From: Amaurobius ferox
Taxonomy: Eukaryota > Arthropoda > Arachnida > Araneae > Amaurobiidae
DNA: 64,000 nucleotides
NCBI GenBank assembly: GCA_951213105.1
Contig: OX578152.1
Coordinates: forward strand, 97,400,568 to 97,464,567
Direction of reading: 5' to 3'
Of this stretch, positions 21,646 through 32,048 are shown piece after piece (within the stretch, counting starts at the first letter, position 1; the number at the start of each line of letters is the position of its first letter). The position numbers were made by a program, and so were the translations under genes. The notes under the pieces were generated by a model. That model was given only the letters and a program-made list of their open reading frames with translations. It was not told the origin of the DNA and made no database searches.

Positions 21646-21853
21646 TTTCATAGTTTACTATTCAAAAAACAAATTGATACTTTATTTTAGAAAATAATTA
21701 GTTAGGATTAGTTGGTAATACATGAAATACCACGTTTCTGTTAAGGTCCACGTTTCTGTTTCATAGTTTACTATTCAAAAAACAAATTGATATTTTATTT
21801 TAGAAAATAATTAGTTAGAATTAGTTGGCAATACATGAAATACCACGTTTCTG
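21646..21853 (+). repeat. Tandem duplication, two units of about 110 bp
   Basis: TTTCATAGTTTACTATTCAA through ATACCACGTTTCTGTTAAGG is present twice (21646-21755 and 21761-21857). P2 copy 2 begins at the end of the second unit, in the TTAA of CTGTTAAGG. Confidence 0.85.
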
Positions 21854-22071
21854 TTAAGGGGACGGTGGACGTTGAAATATTTTTTATTTATTTATTGACT
21901 CAGAAACATGAAAATTTGTATAAATATTCCTCTTAACATTACTATATAAAATACCATTAATTTTTTTTTTCAATTTTGTTATAATTTTGTATTTTTTCTT
22001 TAATTTAATTTTTTTTAACGAAAATTTGAAAATGCTCCTTGCGCGCCATTTGTTCACATTTTTCATTAATT

Positions 22072-22999
22072 ACTTTCCTTATATACATAATGTATAAGGA
22101 AAGTATTGTGACGGGGTCGAAAATTCGAATTCGAGTTTTCGACGGGAGAGCACGTTTCAAGCATCCCTGATCACGAATCAAACATTTTTGAAGTGATGTG
22201 TGTGTGTGTGTGAAAGTATGTGTGTGTCAGTGGGTCTGTGGAGACGATAACTGACGAACGAATGGACCGATTTGAACCAAATTTGGTACAAAAATCACAA
22301 TCCGTAAACACTGGAAGCTTATTGTTTTTATACGCAATTGAATGTTCAGAACCCCCCTAAATTTTCGAATGAAATTTTGAAAAAATCGTCAAAAAATCAA
22401 AACCACTAATAAAGTTACGCAAATAGACATTTCTTATGTAATTTTTCATTAGAAAACGATTGATATAAATTTTAGAACGCTAACATGAACCGTTCTTGAG
22501 ATATTGCACATTTTTCAAAAAAATTATCAAAAAGTCATATAAAATAGAAAAAAAAATCCTATTGAGAAACATGTTCACTTTTCATATGTAATATCATGCG
22601 ATAAATTGGGTGACATCATTCTCGTGGATCTAGCTCGTTCCATTCATGAAAAAAGATACTTTGAGTAATACTTTTGTATTTGAACGTCAATAATTATTTA
22701 TCTGCTGTAAGAATAACTTATTTCTTCGTCCATAACACTTGGCGAGATTTCGGCGACGAAATTGGCGGAATGTCGCCAACTTGGCGACTTTTTGAAATGT
22801 TGCCAAATTAACGAAAATCTTGCCAAATGGATAAAAATGACGCTAAATCAATGAAAATGACCACTAATTGTCGAAAATTCAATATCTTGGAAAGAATATT
22901 AGTATCTACTATAAGAAAAACCTATTTTTTTTACTGTAAAAGTAGTAAATTCATTACATTATATAAGAAAAGTCATGTGTTGCCCACATCAGATTTTTT
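22072..22999 (+). mobile_element. HT element copy 5, nested in P2; defines the family ends
   Basis: Start ACTTTCCTTATATACATAAT with TGTATAAGGAAAGTATTGTG, forming a near-perfect terminal hairpin. Further in are a GT microsatellite (22198-22212), a GGAGACGATAACTGACGAAC block, the GTCGCCAACTTGGCGAC block, an ATTATATAAGAAAAGTC subterminal copy of the end and the final CCCACATCAGATTTTTT. Comparison with the empty site in P2 copy 1 (about 15975) puts the boundaries at ACTTTCC and at the T-run after CATCAGA. There is no target duplication beyond ambiguous T or A bases. No coding capacity. Confidence 0.9.
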
Positions 23000-23307
23000 T
23001 ACATTATGATCACTCAAAAACACATTATGAACAAATTTGGGTATTTATTTTTAAATCACTTAGAAAGTTCATTTTTTAAAAATATTTTTCTGCATTAATA
23101 CTTAATTTTCATCATTTAATTAGGATCTTATTCACTTTCAATTACCTTAATAAAGTCCAATTATAAAATGCATACCCAGTTTCATTAAAAAGTATGAAAG
23201 GTGTCTTCTTGCCGAATTTCATGCATCTCAAACAAAAATTAAAACGCATGGAGCATTTTAAAAATGTAAAACCTTTGAAAATTCCGTTTTGAAAAAAAAT
23301 GCACTCT

Positions 23308-23495
23308 ACCTTTTGCTTACGGGTGGGACAGCGTCCATCTCAAACGAAGAACCTCCCAAAAAGACAGGTATTTGACATACCCTATCTCAAACAGTTCGAC
23401 CCCCTTTGCAGGCATTGGCGTCCATGGAAATCGTTGACAGAAATATTGCACCTGTTGTTTGGGATGGATGCTGTCCCATCAGTAAGCAAAAGGTT
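23308..23495. mobile_element. P3-like segment within P2 copy 2, internally deleted
   Basis: CCTTTTGCTTACGGGTGGG arm, CATACCCTATCTCAAACAG, GGCATTGGCGTCCATGG, a half mariner-core (GAAATCGTTGACAGAAATAT) and then the right end GTCCCATCAGTAAGCAAAAGG. Most of the right arm is missing. Confidence 0.7.
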
Positions 23496-23586
23496 TAATG
23501 TGTAAAATAATGTTATATATTTAAAAAAAAAAAAAACTTTTTAGTCGATTTTTGCTCATTTTAACGTCCACCGTCCCCTTAAGGTG

Positions 23587-23665
23587 ATTTTTGATGTGAA
23601 TAACATCTGTACTTGAGGTATCTCTGGTTGAAATTAGAGCGTTACGAGAAATAAAAACACAGACA
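23587..23665 (+). repeat. Direct repeat right of P2 copy 2
   Basis: Partner of 21506-21600 (TTTTTGATGTGAATAACATC, ACTTGAGGTATCTCTGG, GAGCGTTACGAG). Confidence 0.75.
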
Positions 23666-24256
23666 CTTGTAAATAAGAACCTAATAGATAACAAGAAAGA
23701 TCAATCATGCATAAAGCATTGATTATGAAACACTTTCCAACTGCAATGGAATTTTATTTAAGCATCTCTAAAATGCGATACATTCAGCGGTAATATTTTT
23801 AAAATTATCACAATACTACAATAATTAATTACATTTAAAAACTTAAAACTTCATCGAAAAAAAAAACTTTATTCAAATGACGTCATTGAAATATAAATCG
23901 CCTGGCTCTCTATGTAACAGCTGTATACATTTCATTCATACACTTTTATACCACTCCTTTCATTCATCAGGATACTACAATAATTTATTTTATTTAAAAA
24001 CTTAAAACCATGGAGGTAAAAGTAATTTAACTCCACGCTCAAAACTTCATCGAAAAAGTCTGCTATAAAATCGTTTATTCTCTATATAAAACCAATGGAT
24101 GTTTCCTTCATATCAGCTATATTGCAGACTCCAGAGCTAAATAATTTTGTGTTAAAGAAATTCAGCAATTCGTATACAACTCATTCTACGTCTTTATGTG
24201 TTTATATTCTCCATAAGTGAAAATCAGGCTCCTTTGTAGAAATAATCAAAGTTTGA
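23666..24256. other. AT-rich sequence with short duplications
   Basis: ACTACAATAATT(A/T)ATT..TTTAAAAACTTAAAAC occurs twice (about 23816 and 23971). No gene recognised. Confidence 0.45.
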
Positions 24257-24575
24257 TGATCATTTAAACCCAAATATATTGTAATTGCGTTGTTTTCAGA
24301 ATGTAGATGCACAAAAATTAAGCAAAAATAAAGCTGTTTTAGGACGCATACAACACTAAATATAAATTAAAAAGGATCTTGAAAATCACGATTTTGACAC
24401 AAGATGCGGATGGCATTGATCATTTAAACTCAAATATATTGTAATTGCGTTGTTTCAGAATAAGGTTATAGATGCACAGAAATTAGGCAAAAATAAAGCG
24501 GTTTTAGGACGGATACAACACTAAATATAAATTAAAAAGAACTTTAAAAATCGCGATTTTGACACAAGATGGATG
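24257..24575 (+). repeat. Tandem duplication, two units of about 155 bp
   Basis: GATGATCATTTAAACCCAAA through ATTTTGACACAAGATG is present twice (24257-24412, 24415-24575) with about one change per 10-15 bases. Confidence 0.85.
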
Positions 24576-25983
24576 CCATATTTTATTTTGGAGTGGGTCA
24601 CGTGATTTCTTCATATAATGTGTGTGTAATTATTATTTTAATTTTTATTTAAAAAACTACCGAATATATTTTGCTGAAATTGTTTTCATATTTTTTATGG
24701 GATAATTTGAATATTTCCTAAATTTTTCGAAGCAATTTGTGAATTTTAAATTCGTTTAAAAAATGTTAGAAAAATTAGGTCCATAGGGTTCAATGAATTT
24801 CATTTTTTCAATCCGGGTTCAATCCAAAACTAATTGTGTGATATTATTCCTTTATATTCCCACAGACCGTCTGAATAACATACTAAAATTTAATTTTGAT
24901 AAAGTCAGTTTTACGGCAGTTATCGTGCGAACGGATAGACAGACAGACAGACAGGCAGAATGAACAAAGTCATTACCACTTTTCAACTATGTTGTGAAGT
25001 GTTAAAAATGGAAACAATTTTGTTTTGTCGAAAGTAGTGTACAAATTGTCAATATATATAAAAATAATTGTAATATTTTGAACGTCCCCCACTCCCCCTC
25101 AAAAATTAATAAATAAATAAATAAATAAATAAATAAAGTAAATAACAACAAAAAGTTTTGTGTGAAAGAGTTTTTGCCTCACTGCTTAATTTCAGTCGAA
25201 ATATCTCACGAATTATAAAATATAGATAGAAACAGTAAGGGACAAAAATTGTTCAGTAGAAAAATCAGTTTAAAGATCACTAATTTGTTTTTTCAAAGCT
25301 CTTATAGTTTTCGAGGAATCGTCTCGTAAAGTTGAAGAAGATTAAACATTTTTCATTTTTCAAGTTTGTCATACTTATATATCGATAACTAAAAGCGCTA
25401 CCTACGAATTATTTTCAATATACTAACAATAAATTGACTATAACAAATAATTGAATATGCTAATACATTATAGTCTTTTTCAAGCTGTACAAGGCTTGTA
25501 TCGAGTTCTTAGTTTCTGAACTATAGTGGTTATAATTTCGATATTCTAATATTTTGACCTGGGTAATGTTTTCCAATGGGAGGGAAAGCTGTAACATTTA
25601 AAATGTTACTGGTGATGCAGCTCAATGTGTTTCCTCCTTGATGGTGATATTTCGTCAAGGAGAAAACATCGAGATATTTTGCTTTGTTTTAAAGAAATTA
25701 GGTAAACTTGGGGATTATAAATATATTTAATGATTGATGAGATATGAAAAGAAGAGATTTGAAGAGAAAATTAATTTGAGTCTTTAGTGGAAGTCACATC
25801 CTGCTCATATTAGATTTTTTTTTATAGAAGGAGGATTTAATTTTTTGTTTTATACTAATATATTGACCACCCTTTTGTCCTAGAAACTCGGAATATGAAC
25901 GGAGTTACCCGCATAGAGAACAACCATACAAAATTTGAAAAAAAAAAAAAAAAAAAAGAATATTCCACAAAAACTGCAGATTT
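24576..25983. other. No gene recognised; AAAT microsatellite
   Basis: An AAAT repeat lies at 25106-25137 and a 19-A tract at 25939-25957. AAGTCACATCCTGC..CATATTAGATTTTTT near 25791 resembles the HT end but the upstream sequence does not follow. Confidence 0.5.
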
Positions 25984-26093
25984 GTTTGCCCGAAGTATAT
26001 AAAGTAAAATCGTTTGCCCGAAGTATATAAAGTAAAATCGTTCGCCCGAAGTATATAAAATAAAATTGTTTGCCCGAAGTATATAAAGTAATT
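25984..26093 (+). repeat. Minisatellite, four units of exactly 28 bp
   Basis: Units of GTTTGCCCGAAGTATATAAA plus GTAAAATC. GCCCGAAG starts at 25988, 26016, 26044 and 26072. Each unit contains a TATATAAA motif. Confidence 0.95.
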
Positions 26094-27249
26094 TTTTTCT
26101 AAAAAAACTTTAGCTTTGCATTCATTTGATCAATAAATAAATTGTAGATTTTATAAGATCAAATTACTTTAAAAGAACTTGGTCTTTACGTCCGTTAAAA
26201 ATACGTGGGAGAACTACTCTATTAAAAAGTTTCCTATAAAATCTTCAGCTTTACGTTCAACGCAATTTCAACCCGTCCTCTGCTTTTCCGACCTTTCATC
26301 GGAAATTTTAATAAAGAGTTTTCACATAAAAGGCCCATCAAAACCTTTCCGAACAAAACGTTTTTCTCTGCGTCTTTTCTTTGTAGAGGGCTTTCAGTAT
26401 GTCTTTATTCCATCTTCTCCGCGTCACCATTAATAATATCTGCCATGATAGTTGGGCCGGCCCAAATGTGGGCGGCTCTTACAAAGTCCTTCCCACTGTA
26501 TAGATCAGGTTGCTATGGCAACAATTTACTCTTCGGACGAGAAGATGTGGATTAACTATCGGTGTGGCTTGTACAGTTCGTGTAACCCAGAATGGATAAA
26601 ATGTTACATATGTGATACTGTGCGTTGGATGCATAGTTTCAGTTAACAAAGTCAATATTTCAAGGCATCAATCACTCTGAACTGATGTCAGATATAAATT
26701 TTAGAAAGAAAATACTTTCTTTCCCGAAAACGCGCCCCTGAAACACAAAAAGCCTAATTTGCATTCAGTGTTGTATTTCATATGTGCTCTTTGGAAGGAT
26801 GGGGGGGGGGGGGGATTAGGCCTTTTTATTTGCAGTAAAGATTTACACATTTATTTATTTTAATAAAAATATCTATTGTCTTAAGAAAATAAACTGATAC
26901 AAATTTTTCAATGTAACGCGTGCGCATAAAATACGTATAAATGTACCAATATCCGCACGCTATGACTCATGTAGACAAAAAAAAAAAAGAAGAATATAAT
27001 AATAGGAATAATACATTTTTTCAGAACTGAACAGCAAGATCTCTATATCACACTGTTGAGTGAGACTGACTGACTAAGGTTATGAATTACTCATCACAAA
27101 CTGCTGAAGGAAGAAACTTGAAACTTTGTATACATGTGGAACTTGGCCTAAAAGTAATGAGAAAAATATAAATTCTTCGAATTTGGTTCAAAAACTTTAT
27201 ATAACTTATATTTTTGTTTCAATATTCTTCTAGCTATAACTCGCTATAA
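26094..27249. other. No recognised gene
   Basis: The 84-codon frame at 26179-26433 and 64-codon frame at 26452-26646 match nothing I know. A G run of 14 lies at 26801-26814. Nothing further supported. Confidence 0.4.
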
Positions 27250-27620
27250 CTCTAGCCGTTTGCTAGACACATGAAATTCGTTTATAAACCAACAAGCGCA
27301 GAGAAAATAACCTAAATTTCCTTAATGAATTTTATTGGTGTACAGTCAGTCATTCGCTAGATACATGAAATTCGTTTATAAGCCAACAAGCACAGACATT
27401 TTTTTCTAAATTTCCTTAATGAACTTTATTGGTGTCAGCCATTCGTTAGACACATGAAATTCGTTTATAAACCAACAGGCGCAGAGAAAATAACCTAAAT
27501 TTCCTTAATGAACTTTATTGGTGTCAGCCGTTTGCTAGACACACGAAATTCGTCTATAAACCAACACGCGCTGAAAAAATAAATTCCTAAATTTCCTTAC
27601 TGAACTTTATTGGTGTATAG
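27250..27620 (+). repeat. Minisatellite, four units of about 90 bp
   Basis: Each unit has a (T/C)GTTAGACACATGAAATTCG-like start, TTATAAACCAACAAGCGCAG, CTAAATTTCCTTAATGAAC and TTTATTGGTGT. Units start near 27253, 27345, 27435 and 27525. Confidence 0.9.
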
Positions 27621-27963
27621 TCAACTGTTGAGAAATTTCAGTTTATAATTATTTCTGATGATTTCTATTTTATTATATTTTACCAATGACTTTACTTATT
27701 GTTTTTATTGCATTCCGGTAATTATGGTAGTCGAGTTACGTTTTAAATACCGAAATCGATAATTTTAAATCGATCGTTTTAAATACCGAAGCATATGGGT
27801 ATACATTTATTTATAACTTTTCGTATTTATAATTCACCTATGACTTTCTGATACGTGATAACTGAACTATCATCTTATTCGCATTCACCTCAATAGAACG
27901 TATTTATATTTTACCTATTTCTTTAAAGAAACAAATTTGTTTCTATAACACACACACACATAT
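27621..27963. other. No recognised feature
   Basis: AT-rich sequence, with a short CA run at 27949-27960. Confidence 0.4.
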
Positions 27964-28273
27964 AAGTCTAGTGCTTATCCACGTGTTTGGCTTTAATACT
28001 TTGTTATTTTTTGTTTTTCAATTTTTGAATTATCACTATTGATATCTGTTGATTATATTTAGCTTGATGACTAGATATATGCATTTTAGACTCCTTTTGA
28101 TTGATGATTCTCTATTTTTTACATCCTTTTATGTTGTTAGCATTTATTACGTTAAGGTTTTATGAGTTACAATTTCTGTTATTTCTATCATTGAAATTTC
28201 ATATTATAATTTTGTTATATATTTAGGATTTTTGAGTTGCAACTTCTCTCTATTCTATCATTGGACTTTCAAA
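27964..28273 (+). repeat. U module copy 1, upstream of RT element
   Basis: Blocks CCACGTGT, TTTGGCTTTAATACTTTG, TTGATTATATTTAGCTTGAT, TTTTGATTGATGATTCTC, TTGAGTTGCAACTTCTCTC and CATTGGACTTTCAAACTATT recur in the same order in four other modules between 57.5 and 63.2 kb. It directly precedes the microsatellite and the RT reading frame, so it may be the 5' untranslated or terminal-repeat part of the element. Confidence 0.7.
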
Positions 28274-28274
28274 C

Positions 28275-28350
<76 letters not shown>
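28274..28350. repeat. ATT then TA microsatellite
   Basis: About 10 ATT units followed by about 22 TA units, at the junction of the U module and the RT reading frame. Confidence 0.95.
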
Positions 28351-28352
<2 letters not shown>

Positions 28353-28354
<2 letters not shown>

Positions 28355-30083
28355 CATTCAACCCTTTCCTACCTCTAATTATCATCCAAATAAAACATAT
28401 AATACTTATTGTGTAATTAATTACAAAAATTCACTTTACAATAATATAAATTTTAATTATTTATTTCAGCAGTATAAACACTGCTTTCCTGTTCCTAATA
28501 CTCAAATTTTCAAAACATTTAAATATAATACCCCTTTAGGTAGGCAAATTTTCAATTACAATGATATATCTAAATCTATTATGAATCAAAATTCCTCTCC
28601 CAATTTACTATGTGTCTGTAACCAGCCAAACTATTCTAAATATATAGACAGCAATCATAAACACATAATTACTGGTGATCTCAATATTGTTCAAAATGTA
28701 GCACTTAAAAATCTTATGCTTTATGGTACCAAATTTCGAATCCAAAATACATTAAATCACTCTCTTTTAATTAAACAACTAAATATTGATCTAGAAAAAT
28801 TCATATACAAAATTGCTTGCAGTAAAAACTATCCTATTGAAGCTTTCGATATGTGGAAGGTTAGCATTCTGACAAACATCAAACATCTTTTAGGTAACTT
28901 GCCTAAAACTAAACCTACATTTAACTATACAAACTTGAAGCAGGAAATTAATGAACTAAAATCACAATTTGTCATCACATATGTGGATAAAGCTGCCAAC
29001 AATTACGCCATCATATGTAAAAAATATTATGTACAAATCTTAAACGATTTCTTAAATCACAATGATATTTTTTAAAAAATTGATTCTTCAGCAACATCCA
29101 TATCTAAGAAAATTATTGCTTTTCATAAATTATTAAAATTACCTTGCAAGAATCTAAGATTCCCTTATATTGTCATGATCCCAAAATTTCATAAAAATCC
29201 TATCTCTTTTAGATCTGTAACTATAGGACATAAATCATATGCAACTGTAGCTAGTAAATCTCTTTTGGTTATTCTTAATAAAATCATCTCTAATATAAAT
29301 GATAATTCAACTTCTCATATTATCAATAACAGTTATCAATTAATTCAAAAGTTGGATACGATTAATATTTTGGGTTTTAAAACGTATGACTTTAAGGACC
29401 TTTTCAACAATATTGACATAAAAGATCTATATAAAGTAACTTGGGATATTATTAAATCTTTCTATAATAGACAAAATTTGAATATAGATCATTCTTTCGT
29501 GCACCACCTTCTCAAGTGTGTAATTTTTAATAATTACTTGATGCAAGGCAATAAAATTTATATGCAAATTAAGGGTGTTCCACAGGGTGGCTCTGCCAGT
29601 TCAGCTCTCGCAAATCTTTATCTACACTTCTACGAGTCAAATTTTATAAACTCTGCATATACATTCTATAGATATATTGACGATGTTATTCTCATTAAAA
29701 TAGCTCCCTCATTTAATGATATAGATTTTGATTTTTATCCTCCAAATTTATCCCTTTTACCAAACGAAAGCAACTTCTCGACTAGCGTTAATTTCTTAGA
29801 TTTAACTCTATCTCTTGATAATGAATATTCATTTTTGTCAAACATTTATGATAAAAGAAAAATTTTTCCTTTTAAAATTCACAAGATAATCAATTTTAAC
29901 TCATGTATGAGTAAACAGGTATATAAAAATATTTTAATAAATCAATTTCATAGGATTTTTAGGTTATGTGAAAATACACAATACAGTAACCATCTTGCAG
30001 ATTTATTTCGACACTGTAAGACTGAATCATATCCAGTTAATTTTGTTAAATATCACTTTAGAAATTTTGAATACTATTTATAA
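28353..30083 (+). pseudogene. Penelope-like reverse transcriptase, one in-frame stop
   Basis: A retroelement reverse transcriptase, which would copy element RNA into DNA in the nucleus. One frame runs from the microsatellite to the TAA ending at 30083 and is broken only by TAA at 29073-29075. The first part has CVC (residues 11-13 from the ATG at 28581), HKHIITGDL and DKAANNYAIICKKYY. After the stop, counting from the ATG at 29175, come IPKFHKNP (2-9), DFKDLFNNID (72-81, first catalytic Asp), GVPQGGSASS (134-143) and YRYIDD (165-170, the other two). All three RT catalytic aspartates are present. I see no GIY-YIG endonuclease on either side. No methionine is present in frame before 28581, so the true N-terminus is probably lost at the microsatellite. 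RT identity is firm; the Penelope-like placement is by motif style. Confidence 0.8.
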
Positions 30084-30344
30084 TATATTATTTATTGTTT
30101 TAGTCTAATTTGAAATTGCTATTGTATACTTTGAACATTAAAATATTCTTTGAGATTTTATTGTCTTAGTAATAAGTTTTGGATACATATTATATAATCG
30201 TTAATTATTAATTATTACTGAGTTTATTGCGTAATTTTTTTTATTATTTATTTATTTATTTATTTTTTTATTTATTTATTTATTTATTTATTTTTTATTA
30301 TTATTTTTTTATTTATTTATTTATTTATTTTTTATTATTATTAT

Positions 30345-30392
<48 letters not shown>

Positions 30393-31131
30393 CTCTAATT
30401 ATTGGGTTTGAAACTTATATATTTGTATAGTCCTTTGGTTAAACATGCAGAAGTATTTCCTATAATTCACATCAGATAGCGCTCTCTTGTACTCTTTCCT
30501 AATACTTTGTTTAGTGCAACGAAAATGTGTCTTGTATAATGGTGAAGAAAGGTATGACTTTAATTCTATCCGAATCATTGTGGATTGTTGGTTAGATTGC
30601 TTATATGTTTGCTTAATGCACTTTCATTATATTCCATCCAATTTCCTTCTGCTTATTTTTTGTTATTTTCGTTTATGTTATAGTCTGGAAATGTGTCGGA
30701 TCTTTTGACGTTATTTCGGCCATGTGGCTGTATCGTTGAGCGAAACACATTTGGAACCTCTGTGGATGCAAAGATCCTTGATAAGCTGGATTCACAGAGC
30801 TTCTATCCTATTTCATATTTTCGGATTGTATCTTTTCTCTTATTTTGTCATTTTAATATTTTGAGCCTCCAGATTTTGATAATCCTTTGTTGATTGAACT
30901 TGATTAGTATGCTTCGCTCTTGAATGCTGAGAAATTCATGTGTAATATTCATATTTGAAATTAAGATCATTTTGTCTTTTATGGTAGCATTGTTTTCCTT
31001 TTGTCTGATATTTCCTATCATATCATATTTAATTAATTTTCCTCCGTATTGTTTTTGAACCAGGGTATGACACTTATCTTGTTTTAAATTAGTATAACTA
31101 TTTTATTTTTATTTTTAATTTTATCTTATTT
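30084..31131. other. Region 3' of the RT, probably its untranslated tail in part
   Basis: TTTA-type and poly-T low-complexity sequence at 30238-30387 is followed by mixed sequence. Near 30745-30805 CTCTGTGGAT and ATTCACAGAG form an inverted pair, and GAGCGAAACAC lies just upstream (30738). I could not define the 3' end. Short open frames are unrecognised. Confidence 0.4.
30238..30387. repeat. TTTA low-complexity and poly-T tract
   Basis: ATTTATTT repeats followed by a run of about 39 T at 30349-30387. Confidence 0.95.
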
Positions 31132-31133
31132 AT

Positions 31134-31165
<32 letters not shown>

Positions 31166-31199
31166 TATATATTTATATATATATATATATATATATATT
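31132..31199. repeat. TA microsatellite
   Basis: Two TA blocks separated by AAAA and TTT interruptions. Confidence 0.95.
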
Positions 31200-31639
31200 A
31201 CAATTAGTTACATAGCATGACTAAGCACAAGCTGCGATAAATATAGACTTACTTTAAGAAAAGTGTTTTTCGTTGAAAAACAAAATCCAGAAAATCGGTC
31301 CCGGAGTTTCCTATAATGCGCTAAGGACAGATGGATTAAATAAATGGCAATATATTGCTGAAAACGGATTGCCATATAAACTGGTTACTATATTTAGTTG
31401 CCGCTAGCTGCGGGCACCATAGCTAGTTCTAGATTAAGTCTCAAGTTTCTATCTTCAGCACTATCTTCAGCTATGTTAGTCAGTGAGTCCCAGTTAGCTG
31501 TATGATATAGATTTGAAGCGAAATAAAAGAAGTACGAAATACAGATGAAAATCATTTCCATTAAAATTAGGCAAATTTATAATAACATTCGAAAAAAATA
31601 AATTACTGGCAGTAGATGTATAAGGGCATTAAATATATT
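31200..31639. other. No recognised feature
   Basis: AT-rich sequence with nothing supported. Confidence 0.4.
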
Positions 31640-31783
31640 AATGTCTCTGGACGCCAATGTCGTCCATGGACGCCAATGTCTGCAAAGGGGAATCGAACTG
31701 TTTGGGATAGGGTATGTCAAATATTTGTGTTTTTGAGAGGTTCTTCGTTTGGGATGGACGCTGTCCCACCCGTAAGCGAAAGG
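31640..31783 (+). mobile_element. P3 element, partial (left end missing)
   Basis: TGGACGCCAATGTC doubled at the truncated side, then GGGATAGGGTATGTCAAATA, GAGAGGTTCTTCGTTTGGG and the right terminal repeat CCCACCCGTAAGCGAAAGG followed by TTAA at 31784-31787. Confidence 0.75.
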
Positions 31784-31847
31784 TTAAACTGATTTTTTTA
31801 TTCGACGTATTACACTGAATGTTTATTCGACATATAAGAGTATTTTT

Positions 31848-31971
31848 ACTTTCCTTATATACATAATGTATAAGGAAAGTATTGCGACGGGGTCGAAAAT
31901 TCGAATTCGAGTTTTCGACGGGAGAGCACGTTTCAAGCATCCCTGATCACGAATCAAACATTTTTGAAGTG

Positions 31972-32048
<77 letters not shown>

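Larger units (their letters stand above)
21858..23578. mobile_element. P2 element copy 2, with HT copy 5 nested inside
   Basis: TTAA at 21854-21857 and 23579-23582. Ends GGGGACGGTGGACGTT and AACGTCCACCGTCCCC. The interior matches P2 copy 1 block by block (for example ACATTATGATCACTCAAAAA), except that HT copy 5 (22072-22999) is inserted after CACATTTTTCATTAATT. A shortened P3-like segment lies at 23308-23495. Confidence 0.9.

Noticed and set aside
24900..24960. GACAGACAGACAG as a regulatory repeat
   Set aside because: Three to four units only; typical small slippage repeat.
25780..25815. Ninth HT element end
   Set aside because: Only about 30 bases resemble the HT terminus; upstream sequence does not follow the family order.
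30710..30810. Hammerhead ribozyme downstream of the RT
   Set aside because: GAGCGAAAC is present and a short stem lies nearby, but no CTGANGA core in correct spacing with a closing stem could be drawn by eye.
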